Assembly (NCBI GenBank): GCA_018806985.1
Contig: JADANN010000120.1
Span: forward strand, 1,550,001-1,614,000
Direction: 5' to 3'
DNA from: Angiostrongylus vasorum
Lineage: Eukaryota; Nematoda; Chromadorea; Rhabditida; Metastrongylidae
Length of the DNA: 64,000 nt
The notes below the pieces were generated by a model. The model did not search any database. It saw nothing but the letters and a program-made list of their open reading frames with translations, and had not been told where the DNA came from. Of this stretch, positions 57,861 through 64,000 are shown piece after piece. The stretch's first letter is position 1. Every line of letters begins with the position of its first letter. The translations under genes and the position numbers were made by a program.

Positions 57861-60800
57861 ATGTGGTCGTCGACGATCCTTCTCTCCTTATCCAGTGTCT
57901 TCGGAATCATCGGTCTAGTACTCGTACTTGCAGCAGCACTTACTGATAACTGGACAGAATACCAGGTAGAGAGAGTCCAGACAGTCCTGTCTTTTGATCA
58001 TTTTTTTCTGCGCATGTTTTGGTTCTTTCAAGTGGTCTCATGCTGCTCTCTTGCGCGTTGAACTATAGATTTTGAAGCGGCGTTTTTTTTTCAAGAGGGA
58101 AAAAAAGGTGATCTTTGGAGCATCGCCTACGTTTTCAAACGTTTCATCACCATCCGTTTTCTTCCTTTGTTCAAACTGGTGTTGAGCGTTTGTCCTTGGT
58201 TTTTCTCTTCTAAAAGCACAAGTTACCATCTCCAGCTAGTAGGTATGTTTTTCGCCCACTGTTCGTCATCCATTTTCTCACTTTATCGTTACTCGTGCAC
58301 TGTGCATCTCGAGTTTCGCATGTTGGTTTATGCGGAGACAATTTTGTGCAATCATCATTGCTGCATTTGAGTGGAGCCGGTGGTTGGCAAGAGAAAATGA
58401 TGTTCTGATGAAATTTTTCTGAGCAGACTATGAGAGAACACCTATTCCTTTCCTCTTCATTTCTTCGTAGTAATTTTCTGAAGACATACATACGACTGCT
58501 ACTTCGATATTTTATGAGATGACTTTTTTTGTACGATTGTGGAATGGATGATAATGGTATGCGTGGGTTGGTGCTGATCAGTGGCGCTTCTGTCCATCTT
58601 GTTCTGCAGTCACGGTACCACCTGTAAGAGGTCAGCGCTAGGGCAAGACGGGACGACGGTGGCGTCGTCGAGTGTTCATTAGTGGGGAGTAACTCTGTGC
58701 ATAGTACTGCGTTGTACTGGACGTTCTTGAGGAGTCACGCGTCGCTTGGTGGGCCGACGGTGGTCGGCTAGACGGCCCCCGCGCACCTTGACATTACTCG
58801 CTCTCACGGATCGATTCGCCGACCTCGATCGATCAAATAAGGTGGGGCCAGCAAGGCAGTCCAGAACGACCGAGGTCGGTTGCAATACAGAAGACGGGTC
58901 CGAGAAATACGAGATGTGTCCGTGATGCTAATCACATCGATTCCATCACGGTAGCGCAATTTCGAGATGGTGAGAGTCATTTCAATCGAGTTGGCACTCA
59001 TGTGTTCGTTCGTTTCATGGATCCGATCGAATGTGTTTGGTTCAAGTGTACTTCGTTGAAGCGCTTACTTTAATTAATATCTGTCAGAAAAAACGTGACG
59101 TTCGATCCGGTCGTGTTCGATTTCCAGCAGAGTTACGTAAACGCGGCAAATCACTTTAGCATTCGTAACCTTCGCAGGTTATGGAACACTAACACTGACC
59201 ATTAGCCTAGTTGATCTTTCTAACCATCACAAGAAAATCTTCGTTGGCCATCCCAAACCAGAAGAAAAAAAAGACCACAATGCCTTGTTAGGGTGCACGC
59301 GTTGTGCGAGAAGTGAGAAATGTCGAACAATCAGAAGCTTCACTGGGAGAGTCTTTATTGCCAAGTATTCTTTAAACTCCAATCAGTCAAGCAGGAAAAG
59401 TTTTTACAGGATAAATGTCTCTTTAACCTATTGCGCTCACCTTTCTTTAGGTAAACCGACGAGAAGTGATCAACGCGTTCAACCGAGAACCCGAATTGAA
59501 CGTACGCCTAAAAGACGCATTTGTCCGTAACGTCAACTATTTTTCGCGAAATTACGGACTATTTCAAATTTGTTTTCCGGATTCCGTACCATCTGGTAAG
59601 TGGATTTGTTGTTGTTGTTCCGTACTGGGGTTTTTTTGTTACTTCACTTCTAGCAGTAAACGTTTATAGTCAGTTCGTGCATTATTCTTTGCACACTCTT
59701 TTCTCCTATACGCTTGATACGACCTCTGGTTCAGATATCGGCAGCTTTTCGAAATACGGATCTCCATGCATTGACAATACCGACTACTTCCCAGTTGAAT
59801 CTGTTCAAGAGAACTACTCTTCTCAACAAAATCAGCGCCTGTACTTTATGCGAGCGAATGTGGTCACGTACGTTCTTGGTAAGATGTCGTTCTTTTCATT
59901 AGTCATCAAGTTGTGATTTTAAATGCTGGTCGTTGGATTCGTCCATGTGTTTCTGATCCGTGCTAAAATTCGTTTGACGTCATTCCATGCTCGTTTTGTG
60001 CTGCTGCCATTATTATGGTTTTGGTGTGTTGAATCGCAATTCTTACGAACACATAGTACTTCTTCTGAGGAGAATTCGAGACTGTGATGCCTACGAAATT
60101 CTTCAATTTACTGTATTTAAAGTATTCACAAACCTGATAACCTCACTTACTTTTTCAAAAAATCTGAACTTGTCAGTGATTTGTTTTTTCTTCTCCTTTT
60201 TTGTCTGTTTCACTACGTACGAACTATACTTCGCATAAGAACTAGCTAACAGTAGAGTGGATATCTACATCAGTGATATTTTCGAGCATTTCTAGGTCTC
60301 GGTGTTGTTGTTGTTTGTTTGGCAATCGCCGGTATAGGATGTGCTCGACAATCTCGGAAGGCATTTATGTTCACCGGAGTGGGTCTTCTTCTCACCGGTA
60401 TGTTTTTTACTGCATTTTTCTCACTACACTTGGTCTTATTAGTTTCTTAGACCTGTTTAACTGTTTGGTCGACTCTTGCTCAACTGGGATAGTACATTTA
60501 GGAAAGTTATTTGCAGTACTGTTTGTAGCGAGAATTTTTGGCCATGAACATCGAATTCAAGCAATCCTAACTCAAATGTAGTAGAGTATGGATGTTCAAT
60601 GCAAATTTTTCCCTAATTCATTTTTTAGTTCTTAATTCATATTTAGTAGGGTATAGATGCTCGGTGCAAAACTTCCTCCCTAATTCCTTTTTAGTTCTGT
60701 TGTTCGCGGTATCCATGGCTTGCTGGCACTATGTTAATTACCTCGAACGAGCCGTACTCGAAATGCCGCCGTTCTATAAATCATGGGAGCCAGTAAGGAA

Positions 60801-63032
60801 TTGTGACATTATATACGAAACACTTGCTAATAGCGTTATAGCAATTTGAACAATTCCGGCACATATTGGTGATATATGAGGTTTTTTGTTTTTTAACGGG
60901 AATCCGTTGTTTTGTCGTTTCACCAGTTGTCCGTCATCGAGATTGAGACGAGATGAAGAGAAGTCGAGACGTGTAGTGGAAATGCGAGCGCCTTTTTTCC
61001 TGATGGATACGCGTTAGACGAGGACAAAAACCGGTATTGTCCTCAGCGGGACGACGATGAACACGGCGGAGTATAGAACGGGAAGGGACACTTGATGAGA
61101 TGCGAACATAAGAATATTACTACTTTCGAGAGCAAACTCGACAAGAAAAAATATGTTACGTGGTAAGAAGTACGCAGTGCTACTATGATGGTTACGTACG
61201 CTTATTTTACGCTTTAGGAATATTTTTGCTATCAGTGATTTTTTTGAGCAATCCTGGTATTTATCAAACTCGAAAACACGTAATATGTACCTTTAGAACG
61301 CAGACTCATGTACTTTTATCGCTTTGCCAGTCTTCGGAAAACACTTTGTTTATATCCCACTATCGAGTAGTTGGTTCAAACATTACTACTTTAATACTAC
61401 TTGTGTACTCGGATGGCTCGTGCTCACTGGTTGTGCGAGCCTCAACATAATCTCCATTCTTCGGAGTTTTGCTGGTTTATCCATGGTGGTTTCCTGGAGT
61501 CCCGAGGTCAGCCTAGCTAAGGCCCTGACCCAGGTGGTCACTGCCACTGGCAGCAGCCGTCCTTGTGGATCAGAGAGAGATTTGCCACCATGCGACTAGT
61601 TTGATACCAGGACGGAAATGGATCCTGCCATTGGTTTACTCTTAGCTGGGCTTCCTGGTGGAAACTACTTTAATACTTGTACCAATAACTGAGGAATGCT
61701 GAATTTCATTTAACAAAGAGTAAGCGTTTCCCTTTATCTTGCCTTGATGTAGTATTTCTGCGTTTAGCTATAAAACATCCATAACTTGCTCTGATGCTGT
61801 TATTTGAAAGCCAAGCTATAAGAGGAGCAATTGATGGAATTACAAATGTACCTTTGTCTCTAATTCAGGTTCTTGAAGTGAGCATTCAAGGTCATCTTTC
61901 GAGGACAATAATACCTTTGCAGAAAACATCTTCATTGCTTATTAACTATGCTTGTTTTTTTTCTGCGTATAAACCTGTTCACTTTGCTATGACCCTATTA
62001 TTACTCTTTTATAGCAGTCGGTGTCAGTTGTTCGTTTTTTGACATTCTAATACTTCCCTATAGTGGTCTTTTGACCTCATTTTTACTACAGATTCTTAAA
62101 TCCACAACTCGTTTCAATTTCGGATGGTCACTAGTCGTGGCATGGGTCGGCATACTTTTCATTCTCTTTGCTTCGGTGTTCTTCATTTGTTCAGCTAGTC
62201 GATTAAAGGTAAGAAGTACCATAAAGTACTTTGTAAGTTATTTCTCTTAAATTTGTATTAAAAAAATGCATGTCATTGGTCTTAATTCTTCCACATGTTA
62301 GGTTGTCATGCTGTTAGGCTTTGAATAACAGTAGAGCTAATCTGTGGCCATCCATAATAATCTGTATAGCGTAAAAATGCGCGGGAGAAGAAAAAGAGTG
62401 TTTAAGGAGATTATTAGACTTTGGAAGTGATAGCTTGAGGATTGTAAAGGCTTGTGTTTCTAGAATTTCATATTTCTGATCTTTAAGTTTGTTGTTTCTC
62501 TTCGAGATAAAATTCGCTTTAATGTAGAGTCTTGGAGAAAATACAGAACGAAAATTATGCTATATTTGTTCTTTGTCAAAGTGTACTGCGTTTACGAACT
62601 GCCCTTGTGCGTTTCTTTCGACTTGTTAGCGATTATGTCTGTGAAGTAGTCCTGTATTTGTCCTAATTTCTTGTTCTTCGGAGTTCGAAAGTATTCCTCG
62701 GAAAATGGCGTTTAGAAAGAATCTACGTCTACCTCTTGAATTTAGTGATGGTGGTTTTCCGCTTATGGGAAGATTTCGATAATCTCGGATGTGATGTCAT
62801 AACGTTCGTACATACGTGCATACACCGCAGAGTGTGTCGCTTGGCTGCTGGCCCGCAATCACGCAGTGATGTGATGCTATCGCGTCGCTGCGCGACTTCC
62901 TTGACCCGACTAAGTCAGGGGTCGACCAGGCTTATCTTTGATGATGACACTGATGCGATTATGGCCAAGAGTGTTAATTCGACCGACATTGCAAAAGAAT
63001 TACACATTTCTGTTTACAACTCATCGTTATGA
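57861..63032 (+). CDS. Nematode Clc-like four-transmembrane (claudin-related) protein
   Basis: Seven inferred exons: 57861-57965, 59451-59595, 59735-59878, 60296-60397, 60695-60792, 62092-62208 and 62919-63032; 274 codons plus stop, all splice phases consistent, no frame break. Translation begins MWSSTILLSLSSVFGIIG with TM1, then ALTDNWTEYQ, a large extracellular loop with NYGLFQICFPDSVPS and YGSPCIDNTDYFP, and TM2 GLGVVVVCLAIAGIG. TM3 is FTGVGLLLTVLLFAVSMACW, then YVNYLERAVLEMP. TM4 is SLVVAWVGILFILFASVFF, and the cytoplasmic tail ends SVYNSSL. Length, four membrane spans and the loop cysteines fit the nematode Clc-like family, which is related to claudins and calcium-channel gamma subunits. 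The last exon is the least certain: it was chosen because the acceptor at 62916-62918 gives the right phase. Introns contain a GC-rich island and a family A copy. Confidence 0.82.
58600..59060 (-). other. GC-rich island in intron 1 of the Clc-like gene
   Basis: Two adjoining - strand frames, 59001-58804 (MSANSIEMTLTISKLRYRDG...) and 58885-58679 (arginine-rich, RRPTKRRVTPQERPVQR), overlap in different registers. Composition is far from the neighbouring intron. No family is recognised. It could be a nested gene with one intron or frame error, or a decayed insertion. Confidence 0.3.
61405..61655 (-). repeat. Family A element in intron 5 of the Clc-like gene
   Basis: From ACTCGGATGGCTCGTGCTCA to GCTGGGCTTCCTGGTGGAAA; the last third is missing. 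Confidence 0.75.
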
Positions 63033-63339
63033 CTATTGTTGTGAGTGTCTGGTTTTCTGAAACGGCACGTAGTGTCGTGTCGCCACACGACTTTGTCATA
63101 GTATCGCATCACTCTGTTGATTACCGTTATGATTTTTGCTAGTCATCTTAAGATTGGACTACTGCTACGGCTCATGTTCCTAAGACATTGTGCGCATTTT
63201 ACGAAACTACGGACATCGCTGAGTAACTGGTTTACTGTTTACACTGGCTGGCGCCGATCATTATAGAAGCATTGATCAACATTGTTCCTCCTACATATAA
63301 CTAACTCGTTTAGCCTTCTCTTTGTATCTATTATTACTT

Positions 63340-63720
63340 GGATACTTGCATGGCCCGTCCTCACTGGTTGTGTAGGCCACAGCAAAATTTCCACTTTTTT
63401 GGGGTTTTGCTGGTTTAGCCATTTGGTTCCCTGGAGTTCCAAGGTCAACGTAACCAAAGTTTTCCCCAAGTCGTCACCACCACAGGCAGTCGCCGCCCTT
63501 GTGGTTCAGAGGGAGATTTGCCACTATGCGACTAGTTGGATACCAGGACAGTGTTGGATCCTGGTATTGGTTTACTCTTGGCTGGGCTTTCTAATGGAAA
63601 CGCCGGACTCCTTCTCGGCTTGGAAGGCCCCTACAGGGGGATGAATCTCCCGCTGTACGTCGCAGCCCGACACCTTGGAACACCTCCCAGATTTGATGAG
63701 GCGGTAAACCGTTGAGAGGT
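63340..63720 (-). repeat. Family A element, full-length, at the window end
   Basis: From ACTTGGATACTTGCATGGCC to GTAAACCGTTGAGAGG. Flanks GTATCTATTATT (about 63326) and GTATCCATTACT (about 63722) match at 10 of 12 bases, a probable target-site duplication. A 120-codon + frame (63282-63644) is an opening through the repeat. Confidence 0.82.
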
Positions 63721-64000
63721 GTATCCATTACTATCAAAGATAAATTGAAACCAAGCAGGAGTGAAAATTTCGATGTTCAACAGACCGGAAAATTTAAAAC
63801 CATCTACGCGCTTCTTGTTTTCAGTGGTCGTCTTTTAGTTAATAGCAATTTAATGTATGTAAAGCATTGAATTTTCTTAAAAATGCTCAAGGTCGTAGTT
63901 TCACATTCACTGTGCAAGCATTGTAACACTTTGTTTATCTGGGATGGCTAATGTCTCCGTTGGAAAGGATAGAACTTGTACCGGATGTACTCGATAGGGT
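63721..64000. other. Unassigned sequence to the window end
   Basis: AT-rich; nothing recognised. No clear polyadenylation signal for the Clc-like gene is visible between its stop codon and here. Confidence 0.4.

Noticed and set aside
63282..63644. 120-codon + strand frame
   Set aside because: It runs through a family A repeat. The same opening with similar residues recurs in other family A copies (11828-12136, 40018-40254, 41100).
1..64000. CRISPR arrays, prokaryotic operons, phage or plasmid genes
   Set aside because: No regularly spaced direct repeats and no bacterial-type gene runs; the window is eukaryotic with introns and retroposons.

Overview
The window is gene-poor, intron-rich, repeat-packed nuclear DNA from an animal. 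It looks like a clade V nematode, probably a strongylid or hookworm-type parasite. Small exons end at TTTCAG-like acceptors, a nematode Clc-like (claudin-related) gene is present, and there are RTE/LINE reverse-transcriptase remnants, a mariner remnant and several tRNA-derived SINE families. No bacterial features (operons, ribosome binding sites, CRISPR) are present. The organism call is inference from gene structure and family membership.

Two protein genes can be built exon by exon, both on the + strand. At 37.3-55.0 kb lies an ankyrin-repeat DHHC palmitoyltransferase of the HIP14/ZDHHC17 type, about 555 residues in about 16 exons. Its reading frame is broken by four, perhaps five, single-base insertions, each in or beside a homopolymer. 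At 57.86-63.03 kb lies a four-membrane-segment Clc-like protein, about 274 residues in 7 exons, with no break.

The left part (1-24 kb) is a graveyard. Scattered over 3.3-18.4 kb on the - strand are degenerate exons of a UBA3/rfl-1-like E1 enzyme (NEDD8-activating catalytic subunit), in collinear order but with stop codons and a damaged nucleotide-binding loop. Old paralogous blocks (1.4-5.8 kb against 14.7-16.4 kb) and a very recent 3.18-kb duplication (5.76-8.95 kb and 19.5-22.7 kb) overlie it. The middle part (22.7-37 kb) holds broken LINEs, including one with an inverted segment that is joined to a mariner 3' half, and a nested foldback near 30 kb.

Five interspersed repeat families recur and are named here A-E. 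A is an about 390-bp retroposon-like element, about 15 copies, some with 10-12 bp target duplications. B and C are tRNA-headed SINEs that share a central core. D is a tRNA-headed element with a conserved tail and a foldback derivative. E is a short element carrying a hairpin motif with a compensated stem. Family A and B copies also fill the introns of the palmitoyltransferase gene. The two intact or near-intact genes show no evident functional link; they are simply neighbours in the same orientation.
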